From Gamarada debralockiae (lineage: Eukaryota; Ascomycota; Leotiomycetes; Helotiales; Hyphodiscaceae), in NCBI GenBank assembly GCA_002803225.1, contig NXFV01001194.1, positions 1 through 64,000 on the forward strand: a stretch of 64,000 bases of DNA. Reading direction: 5' to 3'. The position numbers and the translations under genes were made by a program. Within the stretch, counting starts at the first letter, position 1, and every line of letters starts with the position of its first letter. This document shows positions 35,612 through 47,246 of this stretch, piece after piece. The notes under the pieces are model-generated. The model had not been told where the DNA came from and did not search any database. It saw only the letters and a list, made by a program, of their open reading frames with translations.

Positions 35612-35806
35612 CAGTAAAACCTGGTTATAACGAACCCGAAAAATCTCTATGGGCGTGGGCCCAAAAATTCGTTATATCCAGAGATCGTTATATAGAATCC
35701 CTGTCTTCATTCAAATTATCCCTGCAAAGCTTTTCGTCTCGTACGTTATATCGAGGGATTTGTTAGCGTTCGTTATATCCAGATTCATTATAGGCAGGTT
35801 TTACTG
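35612..35806. mobile_element. MITE with TA target duplication
   Basis: A 195-bp element with terminal inverted repeats CAGTAAAACCTGGTTATAA at the left and the near reverse complement at the right, flanked by TA on both sides (35610-35611, 35807-35808). It has no coding capacity. Several internal CGTTATATCC-type words repeat in both orientations. This fits a non-autonomous Tc1-mariner/pogo derivative. Confidence 0.85.
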
Positions 35807-35998
35807 TACTAGCCCGGAGTAAGCTCCAAAATGCAGCTTCGATGCGTAGGTCACTAAGCTCTATTCAGACATCTCCTTAAATTCCACCCTGCACACATCA
35901 TGCATGATATGGCACTATTGAGAACGGACTTAGGTAAGAAGGAGAAGGCGAAATGTAATTCGGCAAGTAGAAATATAACGAAAAGAGATAGTAATATA

Positions 35999-36799
35999 CT
36001 TGATAAGTGAGTCGTATTTATAAGCGAGTCGTGTTTGGATTTTACCCGCAAAATCATTGAAAAAGCTACCCTATGTAACAGCTATAGGTAGCTGGAGGGC
36101 AGCAGGAGGGATTACAGTATATCAGAGAAGTAGCAATAGGGGAAGGGAGACAATAGTGATTGTATTGATCGTGGTTGAAAAGAGGTTCCGTAGGACTAAT
36201 GCGCTTATGTGATATATAAACTCCAGCTTGCCTTCCCAAAGTAGGGCCAATAGGCCTTACTTATCCTTACTCCTGGCTCTTGCCTTCACATGCCAACTGT
36301 ACACTAACTAACTGCTGACTGATCGCTGACTATCCCTGACTGTGCAGATATCTTGAGCCTGGCTCAAGTAATAATCGCCATGTGAAATCGCCCATGAAAT
36401 CGCCTATGTACCTTCAGGAGCTAGGCTCTTGTTACACCCTAGCAATCTTAATAACCACTTAAGATATTGATTTTAAATATTAAATATAGAAATATCTAGT
36501 TACTATAATAAACTATAATCTAATTTTTATAGTCTTAAATAACTATTTGAATGAAAACAAGAAATTTTGGCTCTTAAATCGTCTAAATCTAACTTAATTC
36601 TATAATATAGCTTTTTTAATTATTTTTATCTTATAATATTACTAGCATTAGTATTAGAAACCAAGTAGAATATAGTAGTAAAATTATAAAAAAAGGTTCC
36701 TTATATAATAATACTTAGATTACTAGGGTAGCTTTTTCAATGATTTTGCGGGTAAAATCCAAAACACGACTCGCTTATAAACACGACTCACATATCAAG
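35999..36799. mobile_element. Long-TIR non-autonomous DNA element with TA duplication
   Basis: An 801-bp element bounded by CTTGATA / TATCAAG and flanked by TA (35997-35998, 36800-36801). The terminal inverted repeats are about 75 bp and nearly identical (shared inner part GATTTTACCCGCAAAATCAT). The interior is AT-rich, especially 36440-36720, with no open frame. Long matching arms imply fairly recent insertion compared with the other repeats here. Confidence 0.85.
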
Positions 36800-37031
36800 T
36801 ACGTCAAGGGTTGAGGCTTACGCAGTGAGCACTCATTAACACAAAAATAGATGTTTGTAAGGTAAAATCTAATTGGTCACACAAACTTTGTTGCCTAAGG
36901 ATAGGATTTCAAACCCCTGCGTACGCCCGCGTCTTATCACGCACATAGTTTTGAAGGCTGAAAGCTGATTTTGCTTAGCTCCGTCGTTCCATCCATATCT
37001 CTGTACATGTACGTTTACCTCCAGACAGGCC

Positions 37032-38562
37032 TCAATTGTTCAGCGACCCAATGAGGGATGCGAAAGGATTACGCATCACTCCTTGAGCTCCCAAGCCAAC
37101 CATCTTGACACCTGCAGTCAAGGGAGGCCCCATTTCTTCAAACACGCAGTCGCGTGCAAGTGGGATAACTTTCAAATTGGGAATCGAGTACAGGCCGTAG
37201 CTGTGCACTGCAACATATCCGATAGCTCGTCGCAAATACGAAGGGTTACCGTCATCCTTGATTCCCAGGAGCCAGCACACCAAGTCCTCGACCAACAAGA
37301 ACATGGCCTGTCCGATGAAGAAGTGGAAATTGCTGCCGTCAGATGGCGCATTTGATCCCCGAGAGAGATAGAAGGATCCTGCAGCGTGGATGAAGGCCGA
37401 AGAGGCGAACGTCATGATTATCCGGAGGTATCGTCGCATGATGTATGCATCTGAGGATTTCGGAGTGCGAAGCGCCGGGATGCTTTTGACGATGAAGTCT
37501 CCTGGAGAGCTACAGATCTGCTCAATGAGGTTAGTACATATGAGAACCAAAAGAGGCATATTATAATTACTCTACGACAGTTTTGGTGCCACCATTTCCT
37601 ATTTGAGGTCAGTACTAAAACTCACAAGTCATTTTGGGAAATACGTACCCCCACACTCTTCTGAAGCTGTACCCTTCTGAGATGTTTCCAAACACTGAAG
37701 GCCAAGCACTTGGTTGTGACCATCTCTCCACAATTCCGGTTCCGACGAAAAGAATGGACAAAAGATTCTCAGCTAAGCTCAAAGTACTGAACACCACGAA
37801 CAGCCAGCCAGCATAAATGAACATTCGCAAGAATAGCCAGCTGCAAAGCAACCACCCAAGAAGCCTGGCAGACTCATCATTCTGGTGTATCTTGGCGTAG
37901 TCGCTGAGGAATCTCGAAGCCACTACGATGACAGCGAGTATGAGGTAGGTGAATGACGCTTTCAAAATACGTCTTCGGACGAAAGCCGTACGGCTCATGC
38001 TCTTTGGTTTCTCAACTTGCTCCTCAATGCCTGGGATTTCCCAATTCCAGCCCACACCGCGAGTAATAAATATCAGCTCCAAGGCCCAAGGAAATTTCTT
38101 GACGGGGTTGTAAGTGGAAGGACCGCGGCTTGAAAGGTCATCGATACCTTTGCGGAGGAAGTCTGTTTCTGGGTCGTTGAAGTACATTCGGTCCAGAACG
38201 CGCATGAACCAGCTTCCAACGAGGATGCCGAATTGATAGGATTCTCCAGGAGGTTGCAGAGCTGTTCTTGGCATTGTGTAGGCGTGGATAAGGAGCAGGA
38301 TAGGAACGTGATAGAAAGCTTTTCGGAAGAATGACTCCGGATGAAGAGATAAGATGATAGGGACGGCGAGCATAGCTATCATGGCATAATAGAAAGGCGT
38401 TGGCTGGATCTTTGGGAGCTTCGAAATGACAGTGATGGTTGTAACAACAGTGTTGTTACCGAGGCCAACCGTCATGGAATTCTGGAAGGCTGTGGACTGC
38501 ATTTCAGAGAGTGTTGATAGAACGGTGACCATTGTTGACACGGCAGCATTTATGAACTCCAT
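37032..38562 (-). CDS. Wax-synthase-like membrane O-acyltransferase
   Basis: Three exons, 38562-37649, 37598-37571 (a 28-nt micro-exon) and 37517-37032, give 475 residues. The micro-exon restores the conserved RRVWGKWWHQ motif; the next intron carries a perfect TACTAAC branch point. Further family marks are FITRGVGWNWEI and the active-site His in ASSAFIHAAGSF. Eight or so hydrophobic segments predict a polytopic membrane protein. This family (MBOAT-like, wax synthase domain) includes acetyltransferases that tailor fungal terpenoids and other secondary metabolites. Between two P-loop sulfotransferase-like genes and upstream of an exporter, a metabolite acylation role is the best inference; the acyl donor and substrate are unknown. 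Confidence 0.87.
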
Positions 38563-38945
38563 TTTGCTAGTGTTGCTTTTTGGTATGAATGATCTGATTT
38601 TTGCAGTGGTTCTTTCCTAGAATTTGAAGCTTTTATACCCTAGGGGCAGCTCGTGGGGGTAAATCTCACTGCACAGGAGCTGAATAGCTAATCTTAGAGT
38701 ACTAGTATTTACCACCAAGGCTTAGCATGTAATATTTGACGAGTTCTTTGTCGAATAAAATCATAAAACCGCTTTAATAATATTCTTGACGAAAAGGGAA
38801 AATTATGCAGTTACTCGTTCTAGTCTATCCAATCTCAATTTCAAATTTCTTCAAACGCGTAAGGATAATGAAAAATCACGCATTGAATCATTCTAGCCTA
38901 TCTAAACCCAAGCTCAAGTTCCTTCATACGAATACTAGAACTAAG

Positions 38946-40115
38946 TCAAACGCGCAAAGAAAATTTCTTAAGATACTCATAGTCTTCCATCAGAGTCTCT
39001 ACGGCATTTTTGATAGTGTTAGCCCCCTTGGCGCCAAATTCATCTATCCAACGTTGATAATCCACTTCGGGGGTATCCTCCTGGAGAGCCTGTAGATATA
39101 CAGTTAGCTAGTTTTTACATTTGTTAGTATGGCAAAAACTCGCCTTTTCCAAAGGTCGCAGCGAGTTAGACTCCAGCGCCTGCCTGTGGAAGTATGGATC
39201 AAATCCCCAGCGATTGATGATAGCAGTGGCATTGGAATTGTCTTCCGCGCTATCCCAACACAGCATAGCAGGATCGAACGGAAGACCAGCGCTCTTGCAA
39301 TACGTCTCGACAACAGCATTGGGTTTGTTAAGGAGATCTTCAGCATTGATGATGCAAATGTCCACTTGGTCGTGATGGAACGAGTTCCTGCGCCTGCAAA
39401 GTATGTCCAGCTTGTCATGCCCGGTTATACCAGGGCCGATGACTTTCTCTGAGCGCAGGTAGTCGAAGAGTCGGCGAAGCTCGGAGTACCCGGCGTCCTC
39501 GATATTGTACTTATGGACATGGCTCTTCTCGTTGTAGGGCGGAAGAGTCAGGCGGTAGTAGCTGGGTACTGAGAAGCGCGGATGGCGGATCAAGAATGTG
39601 TAGTGGAACTTCTTAAGATGGGCCAGTGGGATGACAGTGGGGTTTCCAGGCTCTGGGTGAAGAGCGTTGAAGGAGGACGCAATTACAGCTTGAGCTCCAG
39701 GTGGTGGCAAGAGAAAGAAAGCCATGTCCTTAATGAAGATGCGTTTGCCCTGCAAAGAAATCAGGTTTCGGATCCCCAGAATTGACACCTATTGCATGAT
39801 AGGCCACTGACCTTAACTGCCTCGCTCTCGCATTTCTTCTCAATGGCGTCAATGACGGCCTTGTAAGTCATGTGGGCAAAACCACTTTCAATTCTGGTCT
39901 GCTCATATCGCCCAAGCTGGCGCTCCGGGCCCATCCAATATGCATCTCCAAAGGGTTCATGAATCGTGGTGATCTTGTCTTGTCCTTTGATAAAGACCTT
40001 TGGTTCGAATTAGCCATTGCCATCTACTCACGACACTGAGAAGTCAAATTACACGTTCGAACGCCGACGAACATGCTCGAGGATGAGCTAGGAGGAGAAT
40101 TGGTTTCTGCGACAT
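38946..40115 (-). CDS. P-loop sulfotransferase-like protein (HPRACSSAFERV type)
   Basis: Four exons: 40115-40053, 39997-39812, 39749-39144 and 39089-38946, giving 332 residues. The N-terminus LLLAHPRACSSAFERVF is the nucleotide-binding loop split by the first intron. Later blocks are FLIRHPRFSVPSYYRL (a PAPS 3'-phosphate-site-like RHP motif) and ICIINAEDLLNKPNAVVETY. The last intron uses a GC donor (AAG|GCGAGT). With a GT donor no frame joins, whereas the GC donor adds the 47-residue tail with WIDEFGAKGANTIKNAV that I expect for this family. Without splicing the protein would end 11 codons after the donor. The family is little characterised; it is only distantly related to the P-loop protein at 34 kb. 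Confidence 0.83.
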
Positions 40116-41246
40116 GTTGGTCTTCGGAAAAAAGTTTCTTGCGTTGCAATCAAAGGAGCAGCAAAACTTGATGGAAAGGAGAGGACTTGAGATTCGCTTG
40201 ACTGTTCCCCCTACCTTTCTATTTTAGGGCTCATCTTATATATTGCAAATCAAAACGCCTTTAAAGACATCACAGGACTAGCATGCATTACGAACGGCGA
40301 AGGAGAACATGTAGTACGTCAAAATAAAGCTCGCTTAAATCCCTGCCTAACCTTGCTTTCTTACTCCTCAGTGCATACGGTTGAACCTTAATACATTGAT
40401 TGATCTGAAAATTTGATTATAATATTTTAATATATCATAAACCTGCTGGCTTGTATATTGTCACGGACCAGCTATTACGAAGCAAGTAATAGGATGATGT
40501 GTTGACAAAGACATCAAAGTTAAGGAAGAAAAGGGAGCTCGCGAGAGCTCCTTGCCATTGCACTGGATTAGTCGCGACACGACTGATCCGTGATAGTATT
40601 TAACAAAATTATATCACAGATCTCTAACTGCTTTTATACTTTTTTTTTTTTCAACATTAACATAAAAAAAGTTTATCTTGAGTTACACTTGACCTTGACT
40701 TATTATATTACAATCTTATTATTTTAGCTTTGTATTTATAGGTTTTTTTTACATTTTTATAATAATTTATAATAATGATATAAACGTAAAATTAGACTAT
40801 TCTTTAAAACTTTAATAAAAAACAGGCTGTTATTGTAAAAATGTTTTATTATTTAAAATAAATCATATAGTTTTTTTAGTGGGAATTTTTTTTTAATACG
40901 GTAGTCCATGGTCGGGTGGGGTCCAAAGTGCTGTGAATCTGACTAGTAGATGCAGCTATACGTACAAACCTGCATAGCGACCTTCAAGTCAGCTGCGGTC
41001 TTAGGTAAGCTTATCATGCCGCCGGCAGTGGTGAGCTGTGCGTCTGTGGGGATGTGTAAGGGACATCAGCCGGAGACAATTGTGGCCCGACCTCCAAAAT
41101 CGAGATCCTTTCGGATTCCCTCTTGATAAGGAAAAAGGTTTTTCTGTATATATGTATTAGGAACTACCTCGGTGAGTATCCAGCGCATCGCAGGCAAATT
41201 TCCTTTCTCTCCAGCCCCTAACTCCATCTTCCGACTCCATTACATC
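40116..41246. other. AT-rich divergent spacer
   Basis: It separates the starts of the P-loop gene and the exporter. The middle (40620-40900) is very AT-rich with long T runs. An inverted-repeat element lies at 40461-40593. A TATATATGTA word about 100 bases upstream of the exporter ATG may act in initiation. Confidence 0.4.
40461..40593. repeat. Short inverted-repeat element
   Basis: It begins TCACGGACCAG and ends CTGATCCGTGA, an 11-bp terminal inverted repeat with one mismatch, preceded by TG. The resemblance to the TGTCACGG end of the LTR at 32.7 kb suggests a small LTR fragment or MITE. No convincing target duplication was seen. Confidence 0.55.
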
Positions 41247-43045
41247 ATGGCAGAAAATACAGCAAATACGCATGTTTCTAAGTGGAACAAGCGTTTCTAT
41301 CTCACATTAATCTTTTTATTCTTTGTTCCTCTTTTGGCTTCTCTCAATTCTGTTGTTCTAGCCTCTGCGCTTCCAGCGATTACTTTGGCGCTTAGCGCCC
41401 CGAGCTCTCAAGCATTCTGGTGCGGGACGGGGTTTTTGGTCGCGCGCAATGTTATGACTCCAATATATGGAGGTCTTTCAGAAGCATTTGGTCGCAAGGT
41501 TTGCTTGTTGAGCGCTCTGGGGATATTTTTGTGTGGAGGAGCACTTTGTGGCGCTGCGCAAAATATTGAATGGCTTGTTGCCGCTCGAGTGGTATGCACA
41601 CTTTCCAATCCTTGCTGCAATCTTGCAACATAATGCTGATTATCCATTCCAAATTCTAGCTCCAGGGTGCTGGTGCGGGTGGTATGAACTCAGTCGTTTC
41701 GATCGTTCTCGTCGATATGGTTGAGCTCCGTCAACGCGGAAAAGTCACTGGCGCGTTCGCAATGAGTCAGTTTCTTGGCCTGCCCACTGGTCTAATTCTT
41801 GGAGGGATTATCACAGAACGCTCTTCTTGGAGATGGTTCGTCAAAACACCAGATATCTTGGCCGTCGCGGCGAGGCTAACTTTGTTGATAGGGTTTTCTT
41901 CATGACACTTCCGGTTGGCATCATTGCTTCCGTTGGCCTCCTCTGGTCTCTCAACCTTGCGCCTCCAGAATTGTCATTCAAGAAGGCATTGAAATCTCTC
42001 GACTGGATTGGCATGCTGATTCTGGCCGGTTCAGTTGTCTCATTGTTGATTGGAATTACCACTGGCGGCACATTAAATCCATGGAACTCCGTCAGTACCA
42101 TCCTTCCTATAATTTTTGGAATTCTTGGTTCTATACTATTCGTCATATTCGAGGGTTTCGTCGCAAAGAAGCCTTTCGTCCCACTAAGAGTATTTGGAAA
42201 CCGGACTGCGGCTTCTGGCTATGTATCGTCGTGCATCCATGGCTTCATCTTCTGGGCTAGTTCGTACTACCTCATATTATATGTAAGTCGGCTTTTATTA
42301 TCCTATGGGATCCATGGTGACGAATAATCCCTAGTTTCTCGGGGCTTTACGGCATAGTATCTTCCAATCCTCTATCGATACATTACCGGGAATCGGGACA
42401 CTCGTGTTTTCTTCTGGTTGCTCGGGTTTCCTTTTCGCTAGACTCAAACGATTCCAGAAACTAATTTGGTTTGCCTGGGCTTTGGTTACAACAGGCACAG
42501 CATTGTTGTCTACATTGCGCCCGGACTCATCTCCAGGAGCGGCTTACGGTTTCCAGGTTATCGCAGCTCTTGGTGGTGGCATCATTCTTCCCGGTCGACT
42601 CCTGGCAGTCCAGTCATCACAAAAGGACGACGACGTAGCAATGGCTACCAGTCTGGTCGCCTTCATGCTAAGCTTAGGCCAGGCCTTCGGCGTCGGAATC
42701 GGCGGCTCCGTGATTCAAAACCGCTGGGCATCTCTTGTCGCACAATATGTCGCCAGCAACAGCTTACCATCACAATATATCATTTCTGGAGACCACGTGG
42801 GAAGCGCATGGAAACTCGCCGCGACATTTCCGCCACCGATCCAAGCCATATATCGGCAGATTACCGCCGACAGCATCAGCACACTCTACATCGTCCTCAC
42901 GGCCTTAGCCGGAGCGGCATTACTCTCCAGCTTTTGCAGCAGGGACTTGACTCTGGATCGCGACGCTCGGGGCCGTCAAAGATTTATCGACCCGAAGAAC
43001 AGTCAGTCATCGACACCACAAGACACAGAAATGGTAGTCGCTTAG
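41247..43045 (+). CDS. MFS exporter, drug:H+ antiporter type (DHA2/14-TMS-like)
   Basis: Four exons: 41247-41591, 41660-41835, 41892-42282 and 42335-43045, giving 540 residues. The splice joins restore RVLQGAGAGGMNSV, WRWVFFMTLPVG and LILYFLGAL, all standard MFS contexts. Helix 1-3 motifs are SLNSVVLASALPAI and GGLSEAFGRKV (motif A). The protein is hydrophobic over its length with a hydrophilic 40-residue tail. This type exports toxins and secondary metabolites in fungi. The ATG at 41247 is in good context; a GTG further upstream opens the frame but is not a likely start. The gene is divergent from the P-loop gene and is the last member of the candidate cluster. Confidence 0.9.
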
Positions 43046-43930
43046 AGCAATGGCTTACTTGATTTCATTCTTCCAATGCTTCCCTGGACCGACCTCAGCG
43101 TGGTATTAGATGCTTTCGCTACAATAATTGCTTAGAATAAGCTCGAGGGTTCCGAATTTTCCTACTCCTCCAGTACTCTAGCGGGTACATGGCATGATAT
43201 TGGCGGACTTCCAGTGTCTGAAATTATGTTGAACCCCATTTGCCACAGTAGATCCATGGAAACAGATGGAATATTTATGCCTTCATTTTTAGGACTCCCA
43301 TTTTGCCACAGAAGCCCTATATATATGTGGATTAATCCCACCATTAGATAGAGAATCAACTACACTCATCTTTATGCATTTTCACTCCACTCCTTATTAA
43401 GGCTCGACAAATTAATATTGCTGTAAGTAATCACGAAGAAGAGGCTTAGCCGGGCGGAATAGGCCTTCATAAACGTTCTTTGCAGTCAGTGTAGCAGATC
43501 TTGACAAACGCCATAGTTCATCTCTTAAGATAGAATATTAGCTGCGACGACCCGCCGACATGTTTTGGGGCTTTTGTCACGAAATTCAAAAGCTATATGT
43601 TGCGTTTCGGTCTCAGGTATTAGGCATCAGATCCGAAACACCCTAACAAGAGAACATGTCTCACCTGCAGACCTTATCTAGTATTCGTAAAAGCTGAAGA
43701 TTCCTTCAGTACAGTAATTAATAGAACTGATTTCCTTTCATTTAGTATTATTTTACTGCGCGTGCCTCAAACCCTGCCTGTTGTTGCACTGGTTTATGAC
43801 TAGTTAGTCTTGTCAGTCTAATAGGTTATAAGCCCGGAGTGTTACTGCTGCCGGGGGTATGTACAATAAAAAAGTTTGTTGTTACAAGGTCGTAGGTATA
43901 TGAAGACGTTTATAAACCAGTTACTTATCT
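43046..43930. other. Intergenic spacer
   Basis: No gene supported; AT-rich sequence leading into retrotransposon debris. Confidence 0.4.
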
Positions 43931-44116
43931 GTAAAGTGATTCGATCACTTATAAAATAGAGGACGATTCTATTATTAAGAGAGTTAAGATCGCTAAATTG
44001 AACAGTTCGAATTATCAGACGTGAGCTGCGATAATTAAGGCTGTGATTGAGGCAAAAGATATATAAGAGACAATAGAATCGTTTTGCACTAGAAGGCGAA
44101 CTGCTTGTAAAGAGTA
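43931..44116 (+). mobile_element. Degraded copia-type gag fragment
   Basis: On the plus strand a frame reads KIAKLNSSNYQT, then a TGA stop, then AAIIKAVIEAKD, another stop, and CTRRRTACKEYVT. This matches the start of copia Gag (LNxxNYxTW...) with the conserved Trp changed to stop and the presumed start ATG read as ATA. G-to-A changes of this kind are what RIP leaves. It directly abuts the LTR-like element at 44117. Confidence 0.65.
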
Positions 44117-44489
44117 TGTTACGGCCTGGGTCTGCGACCCCCTGGCAGATCGCCAGCCGCCTCTCGGCTAAGCTCCAGCCCCTCTATTTCATAAAATATT
44201 AGTGATTATACAAACCTCTAACTTTCCTTTAGCCTCTTATAGTCTATATATAGTACATCTATACTCTCTTTTTACTCTCTTCTCTCCTTAGCTTCAGATT
44301 CTTATATCTAGTCTACTAATTAAGCTAATTTAACCCTTTGTATAAGTTTCCCTGCTTCCTTATTAACTACAAGCTAAGGGAGCAAGAGCCGAAGGCCCTT
44401 AAATACATAAGACGCTAGCTTAGCGAGGTGGTCATGTGTATACATCACGTGCGGGCTTGCTGGCGATGCGCCAGGCCAGAGCCGTAACA
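44117..44489. mobile_element. LTR-like element
   Basis: The element starts TGTTACGGC and ends GCCGTAACA, a perfect 9-bp terminal inverted repeat with TG...CA ends, 373 bp in all. Internal TATATATAG and pyrimidine-rich CTCTCTTCTCTCCTTAGC words resemble an LTR promoter and are shared with the solo LTR at 32.7 kb. No 5-bp target duplication is visible, which suggests it is one end of a deleted retrotransposon whose Gag remnant lies just upstream. Confidence 0.7.
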
Positions 44490-45531
44490 AAATCCATACT
44501 AAATTGTGTTGGTTGGAACTGCCTAATAAGACATAGCCTGTTTTTCCTTCTTACGTCAGTATAAGAGAGCTCTCCTTCTAATTTCAGGTCCTTAGATACC
44601 AGCTAGTCCTACAAATGTCACTATATTTCGCCCCCACATAACTCAACTGACAAACTGCTTCCAAAAGACGAGAGCTATCGCAGCCTTGTGAGCACCCTGA
44701 GCACCTGGTCGTATCAACCACACAAATCGTACCCCAAGCCGTCTGAATTTGATAGATGTCTCCTTAACCGCCACAACAAGACTATCGGTTTACGCTCAGA
44801 GTTGTGATGCCTTGGCCAGTCGTATTCGTCAACACGTGGCGAATCCTAGCTGCAATACACAGCGTTATGCTGTTGGGCGGCAAAATCGATAGGATCACTA
44901 ACCACGGGACAGAAGACAGTGCTTTTGAGATATATTAAGCTGTGCGTGCATTGACTTCGTATATGGATGGATGGCTCATAAGATGCATGAAGATGTGAAG
45001 TGAAAAGAAGGTTCAAGCTATTCAAGCTACGATTACGACACGGGAAAATTGTCTTGCGATAGGCAAACTGCAGGGCCTTTTCTTTCTCTTCCCACTTAGG
45101 AAGAGGAAGACTGATGTTGGCTCAAACAGAGGGATTCCATTAACAATCTTGAGAACCCGGGATATCATTCGTCCAATCAAATTGAACAATTCAAATCACA
45201 TCAAAAAGCCAGTCATGAAAGGCAGCGCATTCCATTTTCTCTATAAACCAGGTAATGACCGCCAACGACTTAACATCAACGCTTGTGTGCATTTGCAATT
45301 CCACCACTGCCCCATATATATGCCTGTCTTTCAGTTCCCAGTAACCATTTTTTGCGCGCGCAAGGAACTCAATCAAGGAGCGGAGTTGATGGGCAACTAT
45401 GGAGGTATCAGCATGACGACGCGAGGAAAGCCAATTGATCGAGAGTTGAATGGATTTGAATCCTTTTCAAGCAGTGCAATTGGAAGTTTTTCCAGACGAG
45501 ATGAGACGAGAAATCGTGATGAAGAAGATTC
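44490..45531. other. Intergenic spacer
   Basis: No supported gene. The right end holds the 3' flank of pyruvate kinase. A 128-codon frame at 45149-45535 shows no motif and is judged random. Confidence 0.45.
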
Positions 45532-47246
45532 CTAGTTGAGAGGACCTACGAGACCAAGATCCGCGGGCTCGGCCTTGATGACTCGGAGACTGTATTTTGT
45601 TTATATCAGTAATTGATTTGAAGATTGAGAAGATGTTTGTGTGGCTTACGTGTTGGTGTTACCCATACCACCCTTCCAGCCTTGAACCACGACGACAGTC
45701 TCACCCTGGGAAAGAACGCCAAGCTTAATGGCCTCGGCAATACCCCATTTAATTCTTCGGTCCACATCCTCCTGCCAGTTAACCTTGGTGAAGTCTGGCT
45801 TCTTCTCTGGGAAGAGGAACGGATAGACGCCACGATACAGGTGAGCATATCGGGAAGCGCTGGGGTTTCGGGTGATCATGAAGATAGGGCAGACAGGGCG
45901 GTATTTGGAAAGAAGGCGAGCGCTGTCTCCGGAAGTGGAAAGAACGATGATGGCACCTGCGTTTATGTCCAAGCTGGTACGGACGGCAGACATGGCGCAC
46001 GACTCGACAATGCTGGTTGGTCGCATGACAAGGGCTTGGAGCTCCTCAAAGTGAGAGACGTATGCGATGCTGTTCTCGGCTTTCAAGCAAGTCTCGTGCA
46101 TCTCGCTGACAGCCTCGGTGGGGTAGTTGCCCTTGGCAGTCTCTCCTGACAACATGACACAGTCGGCTCCGTCCGTGACAGCGTTACCGACATCGCTGAT
46201 TTCGGCACGGGTTGGGCGGGGGTTGTAGATCATGGACTCGAGCATTTGGGTGGCGCAAATGACGGGCTTGCCGGCAATGTTGCACATGGCAATCATCTTC
46301 TTCTGGGCAGTAAACACCTCAGCGGCAGGAATCTCAATACCCAAGTCACCACGAGCAACCATGACACCATCAGTCTCCTTCAGGATCTCGGCGAAGTTGT
46401 TAAGACCTTGTCTGTTCTCAATCTTGGCAATGATCTGTATGTGCTTGCCATCCTCGCCGAGGACCTGGCGGATGGACTTGATATCCTCACCACGGCGGAT
46501 GAATGAAGCAAAGACCATATCGACATTGTTCTTGACACCAAATCGGAGATCGGCCTTGTCTTTCTCAGAGAGGGCGGGAAGGTCGACGTCGGTGTTGGGG
46601 AGGTTGACACCCTTCTTGGAGGAAATCTTGCCATTGTTGCGAGCTCGGACACGAATAGTCTTCTCGTCAACGATCTCAAGGACGTCAAACGCAAGGACGC
46701 CATCGTCAACATAGATGATGCGGCCGGGCTCGATCACCTTGGTGATGTTCTTGTAATCGACGTACCTGGACCGGGAAACGTCAGCTTCGGACTCACAGGG
46801 GAACTCGGGTCAAACAAGGTTGCGACTTACATGTTCTTGGCATCGGAGGCCGTAGCATACTTGTCATCGGTGGTGATGTTCATCTCAGTTCCGGCAGAGA
46901 TTGGGAGATCCTCATCGCCAGGTGTGTTACCAGTTCTAATCTCGGGGCCTTTGGTGTCAAGTGCAATGGCAATTTGACGTCCCTTCTGGACTTTCTCGGC
47001 CTCGCGGGCATTGTCAATGACGGATTGATGATATTCATAGGAGCCGTGGGAGAAGTTCATGCGAACGACATTGAGACCAGCCTTGCGGAGCTTGTTGATG
47101 GCCTCGACCGAGTTTGTCTTGGGACCAATTGTGCAGATGATGGAGGTACGGCGGTAGTTCTTGGTGGGCTTGTAGTCGGTGTTCAACTGGGAGAGCCAAG
47201 AGATCTTGGAGGTGCCAGACGCGAGGTGATCCATTGCGGTCGCCAT
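45532..47246 (-). CDS. pkiA: Pyruvate kinase
   Basis: Exons 47246-46831, 46765-45650 and 45589-45532 give 529 residues, the usual length for ascomycete pyruvate kinase. It converts phosphoenolpyruvate and ADP to pyruvate and ATP, the last step of glycolysis in the cytosol. Seen motifs: [25 protein letters not shown], the signature [14 protein letters not shown] with the catalytic Lys, the metal-binding [12 protein letters not shown], and [19 protein letters not shown]. The last exon is only 58 nt and completes the C-terminal strand ([10 protein letters not shown]). The first ATG, in [11 protein letters not shown], is preceded by in-frame codons without stop back to 47498, but those lack conservation-like character, and a 5'-UTR intron is possible. 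It is divergent from the DUF1748 gene. Confidence 0.97.

Noticed and set aside
45625..46149. Long plus-strand frame over the pyruvate kinase gene
   Set aside because: Antisense to a clear core-gene exon with strong codon bias; such mirror frames are expected.
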